A stretch of 64,000 nt of DNA from Microbacterium sediminis. GTDB taxonomy: Bacteria > Actinomycetota > Actinomycetes > Actinomycetales > Microbacteriaceae. The position numbers and the translations under genes are program-made. Shown one piece after another: positions 24,825-33,705 of the stretch (its first letter is position 1; each line of letters begins with the position of its first letter). The stretch lies in the NCBI RefSeq assembly GCF_004564075.1, contig NZ_CP038256.1, forward strand, positions 744,001-808,000, in the 5' to 3' direction. Below the pieces are notes generated by a model. It did not search any database. It had not been told where the DNA came from and saw only the letters and a list, made by a program, of their open reading frames with translations.

Positions 24825-25888
24825 GATGCCGTCCCGTCGTCGATGTCGTTGCAGCGGATGACCACCTTCGGGAAGCGGCCCGAGACGTGCACCGCGAACG
24901 CCTCCTCCGCGTCGTCGATGTCGAAGACCGCCTGCGTGAGCTCGTCCAGCTCCAGGTGCGGCAGCAGCTGGAGGGCCCGCGGGAACGCGTAGGGCGAGAC
25001 GAAGACGCCCGTGAGGGTGAGCTCCTTCAGATACAGGTAGTCCGACAGGTTCAGCGGCAACTCGTACCGCTCGGGGTACATCGCGCCGTACACCACGGTG
25101 GCGCCCTTCGCCGCGACGTCGAGCAGCCCGCGCACGGCGTGCGGCGAACCCGAGGCGTCGATGACCACGTCGTACCCGCGTCCCTGGGTGATCTCGGCGG
25201 CGCGCGCCTGCTGATCCTCGGCGATCGGGTCGATCACGAACTCCGCGCCGTGCCGCAGCGCCATGTCGCGGCGCTCGGCGATCGGCTCGATGAGCGTGAG
25301 CGACGTGGCGCCATGGCGCTTCATGACCTGCAGCGCGAGTTGCCCGATCGGCCCGCCGCCGCAGATGGCCACGCGATCGCCGACCCGCACCCGCGTCTTG
25401 TCCGCGATGCGCACGGCCACCGAGATGGGCTCGAGCAGGCAGCCCCGCAGCAGCGAGACGTCGTCGGGCAGCCGGTACACCTGCGACTCGTGCCAGGTGA
25501 GCGTCTCGGCCATCCCCGGCCGGTTGTACTCCTGGATGTTCTCGCAGAACTGCTGCTTCCCCTCCTGGCACGGTCGGCAGCTGCCGCAGAAGCGCAGGAA
25601 GTTGCCCGCGACCCGATCGCCGACCCTCAGGCCGCTCCGGGTGGCGCGGTCGCCGAGGGCCTCCACCACGCCGGAGATCTCGTGGCCGAGGCCGATCGGC
25701 ACGTCGGTGCCGAAGAATCCCTCGGCGAGGTGCGGATCGGATCCGCAGATCGCGGCGTACGCCACGCGGATCCGCACGTCCTCGGGGCCGAGGGCGGGCT
25801 CAGGGAGGTCCACCACGCCGATGCGGCCGCGGGTGGACTCGTCGGGATCGCGCAGGCTGCCGATCCTCGTGACGGCGACGGTCTTCAT
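24821..25888 (-). CDS. Zinc-dependent medium-chain dehydrogenase (polyol/alcohol type)
   Basis: 355-residue MDR enzyme of the sorbitol/threonine dehydrogenase type. Catalytic-zinc ligands in ICGSDPH and GHEISG; structural-zinc Cys4 motif CGSCRPCQEGKQQFC; a Rossmann fold with the motif ICGGGPIGQLA. It probably oxidises a polyol hydroxyl to a ketone, giving a ketose for the transketolase. The gap to the upstream transketolase gene is only 10 bases. Confidence 0.9.
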   Translation of the reverse strand: MKTVAVTRIGSLRDPDESTRGRIGVVDLPEPALGPEDVRIRVAYAAICGSDPHLAEGFFGTDVPIGLGHEISGVVEALGDRATRSGLRVGDRVAGNFLRFCGSCRPCQEGKQQFCENIQEYNRPGMAETLTWHESQVYRLPDDVSLLRGCLLEPISVAVRIADKTRVRVGDRVAICGGGPIGQLALQVMKRHGATSLTLIEPIAERRDMALRHGAEFVIDPIAEDQQARAAEITQGRGYDVVIDASGSPHAVRGLLDVAAKGATVVYGAMYPERYELPLNLSDYLYLKELTLTGVFVSPYAFPRALQLLPHLELDELTQAVFDIDDAEEAFAVHVSGRFPKVVIRCNDIDDGTAS

Positions 25889-25898
25889 CTCTGCCGCC

Positions 25899-26873
25899 TC
25901 ACGCCGTCGCCGGGACCGGCGCCACGGCGCGGCGCAGGGCGTCCACGGTGGCGGTCAGGCCGTAGCCGTGCTTGTCGCGCAGCTGCTCGTCCTCGCCGAA
26001 GCCGGCGTAGACCTGCGGGATGCCGAGGCGCTCGAACGACGTGAGGGCGATGCCGCGATCCGCCACGACGTCGGCGACCCGCGTCGCCAGGCCGCCATAG
26101 GCCAGGTGGTCCTCGAGCACCACGAACCGGCCGCCGGTCTCGCTCGCACAGCGCTCGATGAGGTCCGCGTCGATCGGCTTGAGGGTCCACATGTCGACCA
26201 CGCGCACGGAGATGCCGTCATCGGCGAGCTGCTCGGCCGCCGTCAGCGCCTGGGCCACCGTGGTGCCGTGCGTGAAGAGGGTGACGTCGGAGCCGTCGCG
26301 GGCGACGATGCCCTTGCCGATGCGGATCTCGTGCTGGCCGGGCTCGTACAGGACCATGTCCTTCTTGCCGACGGCGAGTCGGATGTAGATCGGCCCCTGC
26401 ATGTCCATCGACTGGCGGATCACCTCGCCGACCATGACCGGGTCGCCGATCGAGGTGACGGTCATGTTCGTGAGCGAGCACATCAGCGACAGGTCCTCGA
26501 CCGCGTAGTGCGTCGATCCGCCGTTGCCGACGAGCCCGCCGTGGGTGCCGATGATCTTGACCGGCAGGTTCGGGTAGCAGACGTCCGTGCGGACCTGCTC
26601 GAGCGCACGCATCGACAGGAAGGGCAGCATGCCGGACACAACCGGGATGTTGCCGTCGTACGCGAGGCCCGCGGCGATCCCCACGCTCACCTGCTCCGCG
26701 AGCCCCACGTCGACGAAGCGGTCGGGGTACGTGTCGCGGAACTCCACGAGGGTCGCGCCGATGTCGGGCGTGATGACCCAGAGGTTGTCGTGCGTCGCGC
26801 CGAGCTCGGCGAGGGTTGACCCGATGACGGATCGGGCGGAGAGCATCTCCCCGAAGGTGAAGGTGACGGGCAT
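25899..26873 (-). CDS. Transketolase-like protein, C-terminal subunit
   Basis: 324-residue beta-type subunit holding the pyrimidine-binding and C-terminal transketolase domains. The cofactor-activating glutamate lies in DVGLAEQVSVGIAAGLA, followed by HGGLVGNGGSTHYAVEDL. It pairs with the gene immediately upstream, and the two overlap by one base (TGATG). Such split transketolases are found in dedicated sugar pathways rather than the core pentose pathway. Confidence 0.93.
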   Translation of the reverse strand: MPVTFTFGEMLSARSVIGSTLAELGATHDNLWVITPDIGATLVEFRDTYPDRFVDVGLAEQVSVGIAAGLAYDGNIPVVSGMLPFLSMRALEQVRTDVCYPNLPVKIIGTHGGLVGNGGSTHYAVEDLSLMCSLTNMTVTSIGDPVMVGEVIRQSMDMQGPIYIRLAVGKKDMVLYEPGQHEIRIGKGIVARDGSDVTLFTHGTTVAQALTAAEQLADDGISVRVVDMWTLKPIDADLIERCASETGGRFVVLEDHLAYGGLATRVADVVADRGIALTSFERLGIPQVYAGFGEDEQLRDKHGYGLTATVDALRRAVAPVPATA

Positions 26874-27748
26874 CAGTGGGCCTCCTTGTTCCGCGATGCC
26901 TCGAGCGCCGCCATCGCGCGCTCGAGGTCCTGTGCGCCGAGCGAGCCCGCGTGCCAGGCGAGGTTGCGCTCCATGAAGTCGACGCCCTTGCCCTTGACCG
27001 TCTCGCAGATGATCACGGTGGGAACGTCGCTGGTGGGGTCGGGCAGCGCGTCGATCGCGTCGACGAGCTGGCGCATGTCGTGGCCGTCGACCTCGACGAC
27101 GTTCCAGCCGAAGGCGCGCCACTTGTCGGGGTACGGCTCGAACATCACGCGCTCCTCGGCAAAGCTCGTCATGAGTTGCCGGTTCCGATCGATGAACGCC
27201 ACGAGGTTGCCGAGCTTCTGGCTGCGGCCGGCCATCGCGGCCTCCCACACCGAGCCCTCGCCGGTCTCACCGTCGCCCATGAGCGTGACTACCCGGTGCG
27301 TCTCACGACGGTGGCGGGCCGAGAGCGCCATGCCGACCGCCAGCGGCAGGCCATGGCCGAGCGACCCCGTGGACGCCTCCACACCCGGCAGCTGAACCTT
27401 GCACGGGTGCATGCCGTAGGCGCTGTCTAGCTGGCCGTACGTGGCGACGATGTCGTCGTAGTCAAAGAAGCCGCGCATGGCCATCGCGATGTACATGCAC
27501 ACGGCCGCGTGGCCCTTGCTGAGCACGAAGCGATCGCGGGCGGGGTTGCGAATGTCGTTCGGATCGATGCGCAGTCCGCGGTGGAATAGTGCGGTGAGGA
27601 TGTCGGCGACCGACAGATCGCCGCCGATGTGCACGGCGCCCTCGTACGTGCCGCAGAGGTTCAGCAGCAGGCGCCGCAGCTCGTATGCCAGGTCCTCGAG
27701 CTCCTCGACACTGTGGTCGGGCTCTGTGTCGAGCACCGTCTGGGTCAT
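26873..27748 (-). CDS. Transketolase-like protein, N-terminal (TPP-binding) subunit
   Basis: 291-residue alpha-type subunit. The TPP/metal motif GDGETGEGSVWEAA ending in FIDRN, the LSKGHAA segment and the ASTGSLGHG loop are intact. The ATG at 27748 (MTQTVLD) is preceded by a GGAG site; the frame is open to 27892 but that covers the promoter. First gene of the sugar operon and divergent from a marR gene. The donor is probably a ketose made by one of the operon's dehydrogenases. Confidence 0.93.
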   Translation of the reverse strand: MTQTVLDTEPDHSVEELEDLAYELRRLLLNLCGTYEGAVHIGGDLSVADILTALFHRGLRIDPNDIRNPARDRFVLSKGHAAVCMYIAMAMRGFFDYDDIVATYGQLDSAYGMHPCKVQLPGVEASTGSLGHGLPLAVGMALSARHRRETHRVVTLMGDGETGEGSVWEAAMAGRSQKLGNLVAFIDRNRQLMTSFAEERVMFEPYPDKWRAFGWNVVEVDGHDMRQLVDAIDALPDPTSDVPTVIICETVKGKGVDFMERNLAWHAGSLGAQDLERAMAALEASRNKEAH

Positions 27749-27848
27749 GTGTCCTGTCTCCTCGTCGGTGAGGGGAACGTCGACGTGAGGTCCGTCGTCG
27801 TCGACGTTCTCGGTGGTCGCCCGGCCCATCCTCGGGCCGGCGAATGCG

Positions 27849-27879
27849 AACGTAGCACCGTCTTGTTTGAATGTAAACA
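27849..27879 (-). promoter_or_regulatory. Promoter of the sugar operon with probable MarR operator
   Basis: On the minus strand TTTACA (27872-27877), a 17-base spacer and TACGTT (27849-27854) make a good promoter. The palindrome TGTTT-N6-AAACA (27864-27879) covers the -35. It lies between the transketolase operon and the divergent marR gene, so it is the best candidate site for that regulator. A second arm pair GTTTGA (27865-27870)/TCAAAC (27889-27894) also spans it. Confidence 0.6.
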
Positions 27880-27960
27880 GGATTAGGGTCAAACTCGTAC
27901 GTAATCGTGTCGCGCTGTGATCGGTCGCGTCGCTGACACACTTGCTTCGAGGGGGCGCAC

Positions 27961-28470
27961 ATGACTGAGGAACACGGCGGCAGCCGGACGAGGGTCCGTC
28001 ATCGCGCGCCCGAGGGTGCGATCACCGAGCCGTTGAACGAGGTGATCGAGCCCGAGACGTTCACGCCGCGGTTGCTCGCGCTGCTGTCGAACGCGCTCGT
28101 CTGGCGGGAGTCCCACGAGCTGCGGCGGCGCTTCGATCTCGGCACCAACGAATGGCGCGTGCTCTCGGCGCTGTCCACGCGACCGGGGATCTCCGCGACC
28201 GAGGTGTCGGATTTCCTTGGCGTCAACAAGGCCGTTGTGTCCAAGTCGGTGAACACGCTGCTGGAGCGCCGCCTCATCGTGCTGTCGGACGGTCCTCGGG
28301 GGTCGCGCCCGCTGTACCTCACGGATGCCGGCGCGCAAATGCATCGCGACATGCTGCCGATCTCGCTGAGGGGGCAGGACATCATCCTCGAGGGGCTCTC
28401 GCAGGCCGACGTCGCGCGCCTGAACGCCTTCCTGCGGGCGGGCCTGGCGAAGCTGCGTGAGGCCGACTAA
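27961..28470 (+). CDS. MarR-family transcriptional regulator
   Basis: 169-residue winged-helix regulator. The HTH core (WRVLSALSTRPGISATEVSDF and VNKAVVSKSVNTLLERRL, each under 22 residues in the protein) and the wing (DGPRGSRPLYLTDAG) are clear. Divergent from the sugar operon across 212 bases that contain a palindrome, so it probably represses that operon and responds to its substrate or an intermediate. ATG at 27961 after a GAGGGGG site. Confidence 0.88.
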   Translation: MTEEHGGSRTRVRHRAPEGAITEPLNEVIEPETFTPRLLALLSNALVWRESHELRRRFDLGTNEWRVLSALSTRPGISATEVSDFLGVNKAVVSKSVNTLLERRLIVLSDGPRGSRPLYLTDAGAQMHRDMLPISLRGQDIILEGLSQADVARLNAFLRAGLAKLREAD

Positions 28471-28501
28471 TCGGCGATCCCCAACAGGATTCGCGCGGAT
28501 T

Positions 28502-28532
28502 TCGTTGACAATCCGGGGGCCCGCGGTAACGT
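28502..28532 (+). promoter_or_regulatory. Promoter of the dehydrogenase/GntR operon with TNGTNNACNA operator
   Basis: TTGACA (28505-28510), a 16-base spacer and TAACGT (28527-28532). The decamer TCGTTGACAA (28502-28511) fits the FadR-subfamily GntR consensus TNGTNNACNA and covers the -35. Two other matches lie at 35282 and 36895. It is probably the autoregulatory site of the GntR gene in this operon. Confidence 0.6.
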
Positions 28533-28597
28533 CGAAGCGGGCGCTCCATCGGGCGCCGCCGCGAGGATGCGGCACCCGCATGCGAAGGGGCATGTCG

Positions 28598-29707
28598 ATG
28601 AAGACGATGGCGGCGGTCGTGCGCGAGACCGGAGGATCGTTCGCGCTCGAGGAGCTCGAACTGGACGAGCCGCGTCCGAACGAGGTGCGCGTGCGCCTGG
28701 TCGCGACCGGCGTGTGCCACACCGACGCCGTGGTGCGCGACCAGATCTACCCGACGCCGCTGCCCGCGGTGCTGGGGCACGAGGGCGCGGGCGTGGTCGA
28801 GGCCGTGGGGTCCGCCGTCACGACGGTGGCGCCGGGGGACCGCGTGGTGCTGTCGGCGAGCTCGTGCGGCACGTGCCGGCACTGCCTGACCGGCTTCAAC
28901 ACCTACTGCACGCACCTGTACGAACGGAACTTCGGCGGGCGGCGGACCGACGGCTCGACGGCGTTCACCGATGCCGACGGCGCGGCGATCTCGTCGCACT
29001 TCTTCGGGCAGTCGTCGTTCGCGGCCTACACCAACGCCGACGAGCGCTCGGTCGTCCGCGTGCCCGACGACATCCCGCTCGAGCTGATGGGGCCGCTCGG
29101 CTGCGGCGTGCAGACCGGCGCCGGTGCCGTGATCAACTCGCTCCGGCCCGAGGCGGGCTCGTCGTTCGCCGTGTTCGGCGCGGGGGCGGTGGGGCTCTCG
29201 GCGCTGCTGGGCACGATCGTGGTCGGCGTGACCACGCGGATCGTGGTCGACGTCAACCCGGACCGCTTGGCGCTGGCCACGGAGCTCGGCGCCACCCACG
29301 TCATCAACGGCCGCGAGGAGGACGCGGTCGCGCGCATCAAGGAGATTACCGGCGACGGCGTGGACTACGCGCTCGAGACGACGGGCGTCTCGCCGGTGCT
29401 GCGGCAGGCGGTCGATGCGCTCGGCGTGCGCGGCACGGTGGGCGTGGTCGGCGCCGAGCCGCCGGGCACCGAGACCGCGTTCGAGACGGGCCTGTCGATG
29501 ACGCGGGGGTGGTCGCTGAAGATGATCATCGAGGGCGACTCGGTGCCGCAGGTGTTCATCCCCCGCCTCATCGAACTGTGGCGACAGGGGCGCTTCCCCT
29601 TCGACCGGCTCACGCGGCTGTACGACATCGCCGACATCGACGAGGCCTTCGCGGCGTCGGAGCGGGGTGAGACGATCAAGCCGATCGTGCGCTTCCCCGC
29701 GAGCTGA
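28598..29707 (+). CDS. Zinc-dependent aryl-alcohol-type dehydrogenase
   Basis: 369-residue MDR enzyme of the AdhC/aryl-alcohol dehydrogenase branch. Catalytic zinc ligands in GVCHTDAV and GHEGAG; structural zinc CGTCRHCLTGFNTYC; Rossmann motif FGAGAVGLSA; GCGVQTGAGA region. The ATG at 28598 was chosen over one two codons upstream because AAGGGG is 7 bases from it. In this setting it may oxidise a benzylic alcohol of a lignin-derived aromatic to the aldehyde. Followed by a GntR gene after 60 bases. Confidence 0.88.
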   Translation: MKTMAAVVRETGGSFALEELELDEPRPNEVRVRLVATGVCHTDAVVRDQIYPTPLPAVLGHEGAGVVEAVGSAVTTVAPGDRVVLSASSCGTCRHCLTGFNTYCTHLYERNFGGRRTDGSTAFTDADGAAISSHFFGQSSFAAYTNADERSVVRVPDDIPLELMGPLGCGVQTGAGAVINSLRPEAGSSFAVFGAGAVGLSALLGTIVVGVTTRIVVDVNPDRLALATELGATHVINGREEDAVARIKEITGDGVDYALETTGVSPVLRQAVDALGVRGTVGVVGAEPPGTETAFETGLSMTRGWSLKMIIEGDSVPQVFIPRLIELWRQGRFPFDRLTRLYDIADIDEAFAASERGETIKPIVRFPAS

Positions 29708-29767
29708 GCGACCCGGGGACCGATGGTGGGTGAGAATCGACAGTCGGTGAAAGGGGAGCGCGTGTCG

Positions 29768-30421
29768 ATGACCGAGGCCGCGAGGGCGGAGACGGAGGAC
29801 GGCTCGCCCGACCTCACGCAGCGGATCCGCGAGGCGATCCTCGACGGCCGGTTCGCCCCGAACCAGCGCCTCATCGAGGCCGACCTCAGCGAGAGCTACG
29901 AGGCGTCCCGCGCGGCGGTGCGCACCGCGCTGATGAACCTCGCGGGCGACGGGCTCGTCGAGCGGCTGCCCAACCGCGGCGCGCGGGTGCGGGCCATCAC
30001 CGTCGACGAGGCGATCGAGATCGTCGAGGTGCGCATGGGGCTCGAGGCGCTGTGCGCCCGCCGGGCCGCCGAGCGCCTGACGCGCGAGGACGCGGCCGCG
30101 CTGCGCGAGCTGCGCACGCAGATCCTCGATGCCGTCGCCTCGGGCGATCTCGTCACCTACTCCCAGCTGAACCAGGAGATGGATCGCCGGATCCGCGAGA
30201 TGAGCGGCCACGCCACCGCCATCCAGCTGCTCGAGCGGCTGCGCGCCCAGTCGGCGCGCCACCAGTTCCGTCTCGCCTTCGCCCCCGGCCGCGCGGCGCA
30301 GTCCGCGCCCGAGCACGTGGCGATCATCGACGCCGTGCTCGGGCGCGACCCCGACGCCGCGGAGGAGGCCACGCGCGTGCACCTCGAGGGCATCGTGCGC
30401 GTGCTGCGCGAGCTGCCGTAG
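29768..30421 (+). CDS. GntR-family regulator, FadR (FCD) subgroup
   Basis: 217-residue regulator with an N-terminal winged HTH (about 15-80; LIEADLSESYEASRAAVRTA includes the recognition helix) and a C-terminal all-helical FCD ligand domain (EVRMGLEALCARRAA onward). FCD proteins of this group often sense small carboxylic acids through a metal. Candidate operators occur upstream of its own operon, the Liv-type importer and the ligM/galB pair. ATG 29768 is 9 bases after AAGGGGAG; a GTG two codons earlier is possible. Confidence 0.88.
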   Translation: MTEAARAETEDGSPDLTQRIREAILDGRFAPNQRLIEADLSESYEASRAAVRTALMNLAGDGLVERLPNRGARVRAITVDEAIEIVEVRMGLEALCARRAAERLTREDAAALRELRTQILDAVASGDLVTYSQLNQEMDRRIREMSGHATAIQLLERLRAQSARHQFRLAFAPGRAAQSAPEHVAIIDAVLGRDPDAAEEATRVHLEGIVRVLRELP

Positions 30422-30429
30422 GCCGCAAC

Positions 30430-30470
30430 GCCGAAGCGCCCGCCACCGGGGTGGGGACGGGCGCCTCGGC
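30430..30470. terminator. Terminator between the GntR gene and the importer operon
   Basis: A 13-bp stem with one mismatch (GCCGAAGCGCCCG with CGGGCGCCTCGGC) between two convergent transcription units. No U-run on either side. Confidence 0.65.
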
Positions 30471-30478
30471 GGGGTGGA

Positions 30479-31747
30479 TCAGTCGATGCCCTCGGCGTTG
30501 TCGTAGCCCTGGCCGTTGAACTTCTGCACGACCACGGTCGACACGGCGGGCAGGCCGTCCTGGCTCGTCGACACCTCGGTGCCCTCGAGCATGAGCGGGG
30601 CGTTGAGCGAGTCGATGCCGCGCAGCGCCTCCATGAACGCCTCGCGCGTCGGCTCGGCGGTGTTCGTGAACGCCTCCTCGAGCGTGGCACCCACCATGTA
30701 CGACCACATGCAGTGCGGGAAGTCCGGCGTGGTCGTGTAGTCCGCGGCGTACTGCTCGAGGTTGGCGAGGAACTCCTTCACGTCCTCGTCCTCGGCGTAC
30801 ACCGGCGACTGCGGGGCCTTCGCGAACGCCACCGAGTAGAACCCGTCGGCGGGGTCGGCGCCCGCGGGCTGCAGGATCGCGCCGGGCGAGGAGGTGTTCG
30901 AGGGCAGGAACCAGCTGGGGTGCCAGTCGAGCTCGCGGGCCTTCTCGATCGACTGCTGCACGAGCGGGATGATCGACGCGGCGAGGAAGAACACGTCCGC
31001 GTCGGTCGCCGCCAGCTCGGTCACCTGGGCGTCGACCGACGTGTCGGTGGCCTCGTACGAGAGCTCCTTCACCACGGTGACGCTCGTGCCCTCGATCGCC
31101 TCCTTGAAGCCCTCCGCGTAGCCCTCGCCGAAGTCGTCGTTCTGGTAGAGGATCGCGGCGGTGAGCTCCTCGCCCGACTCGGCCAGCAGCTCGCCGAAGG
31201 CGGCGCCCTCGTTCTGGTACACCGGCACGAAGCCGAGCTGCCAGGGGCTCTCGGTCTGGTCGGAGAAGATCGGGTCGCCGGTCATGACGAGCACCTGCGG
31301 CACCTCCTCGTCGATCGCCGCCTCGCGGTAGGCGCGGTTCGTGGGCGTGCCCAGGCCCGAGGTGAACGCGAAGACGTCGCCCGAGTTCTGCTGGAAGTTG
31401 GTCAGCGCCTTCTGCGGGTCGTAGCCGTCGTCGAACGCCTCGACCTCGACGGTGCGCTGCACGCCGTCGCCGAACTCGACGCCGCCGGCCTCGTTGATCG
31501 GGCCGAAGTAGGCCACGAGTCCCGCGACCGTGCAGGTGCCCTGGCCGGCGGTGGCGCCGGAGAGCGGGGTGTTCACGCCGAGCGTGACGCTGGTGTCGGT
31601 GATGCCGGGGCTCGCGGCACCGCCGTCGCCACCGTCGCCGCCTGCGCCGCCGGTGTCGCCACGGCTGCAGCCGGTGGCGAGGAGGGCGATGGCCGTGCCG
31701 ACGGCGACCACGCCGAGGGCTTTGCCTGCCTTGCTGTTGCGGATCAT
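30479..31747 (-). CDS. Liv-type ABC importer, solute-binding lipoprotein
   Basis: 422-residue type I periplasmic-binding protein (Peripla_BP_6), a family that binds branched-chain amino acids, amides and, in several bacteria, aromatic acids. Signal peptide with lipobox LLATGC (Cys27), then a Gly/Asp-rich linker. TLGVNTPLSGATAGQG is the usual first strand-loop. Last gene of the importer operon, 23 bases after the permease. The surrounding aromatic-catabolic genes suggest an aromatic acid as ligand. Confidence 0.9.
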   Translation of the reverse strand: MIRNSKAGKALGVVAVGTAIALLATGCSRGDTGGAGGDGGDGGAASPGITDTSVTLGVNTPLSGATAGQGTCTVAGLVAYFGPINEAGGVEFGDGVQRTVEVEAFDDGYDPQKALTNFQQNSGDVFAFTSGLGTPTNRAYREAAIDEEVPQVLVMTGDPIFSDQTESPWQLGFVPVYQNEGAAFGELLAESGEELTAAILYQNDDFGEGYAEGFKEAIEGTSVTVVKELSYEATDTSVDAQVTELAATDADVFFLAASIIPLVQQSIEKARELDWHPSWFLPSNTSSPGAILQPAGADPADGFYSVAFAKAPQSPVYAEDEDVKEFLANLEQYAADYTTTPDFPHCMWSYMVGATLEEAFTNTAEPTREAFMEALRGIDSLNAPLMLEGTEVSTSQDGLPAVSTVVVQKFNGQGYDNAEGID

Positions 31748-31770
31748 GCGGAACCTCTCTGTTCGTTCGA

Positions 31771-32814
31771 TCAGGTGCGGGAAGGGGAAGGGGAGTCCGA
31801 GGGGGTGGCGCGGCGCGAGCGCAGCACCCGGCGGATGCGGTGGGGGATGCTCGCCAGGCCGCCCGGGAGGACGAAGAGCACCACGAGCAGGATCACGCCC
31901 TGGATCAGCGCGGTCAGCGTCGGGGCGATCTCGTTCGTGAAGTTCGGGACGAACACGTAGTAGAGCCCGCCCAGGATCGACCCGGCGATGCTGCCGGCGC
32001 CGCCGACGACCATTGAGGCCAACAGGTTGATCGAGTGGTGGAAGGCCAGCGTCTCGGGGCTCGTGTACTGCACCACCACCATGTAGAGGAAGCCGCTGAC
32101 GCCGCCGATCATCGCCGCGATCGTGAACGCCATCACCTTGTAGCGGTAGGGGGAGATGCCCATCGCCTTGGCGACGTTCTCGTTCTCCTTGACGATCGCC
32201 AGGGCCCGGCCGAACTTGCCGCGCGTGAGGTTGTAGACGAGCACGAAGGTGATCGCGCCGATGAGCAGCACGAGGTAGTACTGCCACTGGTCGTCGGCCA
32301 GCGGCACCCCGTCGGGGGCGCCGGAGAAGCGGGCGGAGACGCCCTGCGAGCCGCCGGTGAGGTCGGACAGCCGCTTGGCGAGCGGCACCCCGATGATGGG
32401 TAGGGCGATCGTGACCATGGCGATCGCCAGGCCGCCGAGCCGGGCGGCGGCGAAGGCGACGACGAGGCCCGCGACGCCGGGCAGGACGATCGCGAGCAGG
32501 AACGTGAGCAGGATCGGCCACTCCTGCTCCACCCCGTAGGCCGTGACGTAGGCGCCGAAGCCGAGGAAGAAGATCTGCCCGAGCGAGACCTGCCCCGCGT
32601 AGCCCATGATCACGTTGAGCCCGAGCACGGCGACCGCGAAGACACCGACGCGGGCGAGCATCTGGTTCGTGGGGATCGGCAGCATGAGCGGCGCGACGAT
32701 GAGGATCACCGCCACGGCGACGCCGATCGCCCACACCCACCAGGGCGTGCGCCGGTGCAGCGGCGGCGTCGTGACGGTCGCGGTGAGATCGGGGGAGAAC
32801 TCGGTCTTCGGCAT
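31771..32814 (-). CDS. Liv-type ABC importer, LivM-like permease
   Basis: 347-residue inner-membrane permease with about nine hydrophobic segments. The LivM hallmark LNVIMGYAGQVSLGQ is present near residue 65. The ATG at 32814 (MPKTEFS) was taken, 8 bases after the LivH-like stop; the open frame further upstream is antisense to nothing but lies in the partner gene. Confidence 0.92.
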   Translation of the reverse strand: MPKTEFSPDLTATVTTPPLHRRTPWWVWAIGVAVAVILIVAPLMLPIPTNQMLARVGVFAVAVLGLNVIMGYAGQVSLGQIFFLGFGAYVTAYGVEQEWPILLTFLLAIVLPGVAGLVVAFAAARLGGLAIAMVTIALPIIGVPLAKRLSDLTGGSQGVSARFSGAPDGVPLADDQWQYYLVLLIGAITFVLVYNLTRGKFGRALAIVKENENVAKAMGISPYRYKVMAFTIAAMIGGVSGFLYMVVVQYTSPETLAFHHSINLLASMVVGGAGSIAGSILGGLYYVFVPNFTNEIAPTLTALIQGVILLVVLFVLPGGLASIPHRIRRVLRSRRATPSDSPSPSRT

Positions 32815-32822
32815 TGCGGGCC

Positions 32823-33704
32823 TCACACTCGCACCACGGACTTGCGCCCGAACAGGCCCTGCGGCCTCACGAGCAGCACGATGAACAGCAGGACGAACGG
32901 CACGGCGACCTTGAGGTCGTGGCCGATCCACGGGACGTACACGGCCGCCAGGTTCTCGAGCACGCCGATCACCCACGCGGCCACGACCACGCCCAGCGCG
33001 CTCGACATGCCGCCGAGGATCACGGCGGCGAGGGAGTAGACGAGGATCGAGTCCATCATTCCCGGCGTCAGCGTCAGGCGCGGGGCGATGAGGGCCCCGG
33101 CCACCGCGCCGAGCGCCGCGGCCAGGCCCCAGCCGACCATGAGCAGCCGTCCCACGGGCAGGCCGGACAGCGCCGACGAGGCGGGATTGTCGGCGACCGC
33201 GCGCAGCGCGAGGCCGAGCTTGCTGAACTTGAACAGCGACTGCAGCAGCAGCATGATCACGAGGATCACGAGGAAGGTGCCGAGCGAGCGCCAGCTCACC
33301 GAGGCGCCGAGCAGGTTGAACGAGGCGGCGGGGAACAGCGACGGGAAGTTCTGGTTGTTGTACGACCAGATCCACCCGCACAGCCCGGTGAGCAGCGTGA
33401 GCAGGCCGACCGTGGCGACCACCGCCGTGTCGGGGTCGCCGCCCTCGAACCGGCGCATCAGGAAGCGTTCGATGATCGCCCCGAGCACGAACGAGGCGAT
33501 CACCGACAGCAGGATCGCGACGATGAGCGGCAGGCCCCAGCCGATGAAGGCGTAGGTGAAGTACGCCGCGAGCACGGCCATGCCGCCCTGGGCGAAGTTG
33601 ATGAGCCCGGTCGCCTGGTTCACGAGGACGATGGCGAGGCCGAGTGCGGCGTACACCGATCCCATGCCGAGGCCGTCGACGACGAGCTGGATGAACTGGT
33701 CCAT
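32823..33704 (-). CDS. Liv-type ABC importer, LivH-like permease
   Basis: 293-residue inner-membrane permease. The LivH hallmark VNQATGLINFAQGGMAVLAA is present near residue 30. It starts 1 base after the LivF-like gene ends. Confidence 0.93.
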   Translation of the reverse strand: MDQFIQLVVDGLGMGSVYAALGLAIVLVNQATGLINFAQGGMAVLAAYFTYAFIGWGLPLIVAILLSVIASFVLGAIIERFLMRRFEGGDPDTAVVATVGLLTLLTGLCGWIWSYNNQNFPSLFPAASFNLLGASVSWRSLGTFLVILVIMLLLQSLFKFSKLGLALRAVADNPASSALSGLPVGRLLMVGWGLAAALGAVAGALIAPRLTLTPGMMDSILVYSLAAVILGGMSSALGVVVAAWVIGVLENLAAVYVPWIGHDLKVAVPFVLLFIVLLVRPQGLFGRKSVVRV

Positions 33705-33705
33705 G

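Noticed and set aside
19444..27748. D-apiose pathway (AptAB-type transketolase)
   Set aside because: The split transketolase fits, but no apiose isomerase, apulose kinase or RuBisCO-like gene is in the operon, so I did not assign it.
28592..28597. Start of the aryl-alcohol-type dehydrogenase two codons earlier, or far upstream at 28457
   Set aside because: The AAGGGG ribosome site is only 1 base from the 28592 ATG but 7 from 28598; the region further upstream is the promoter and operator.
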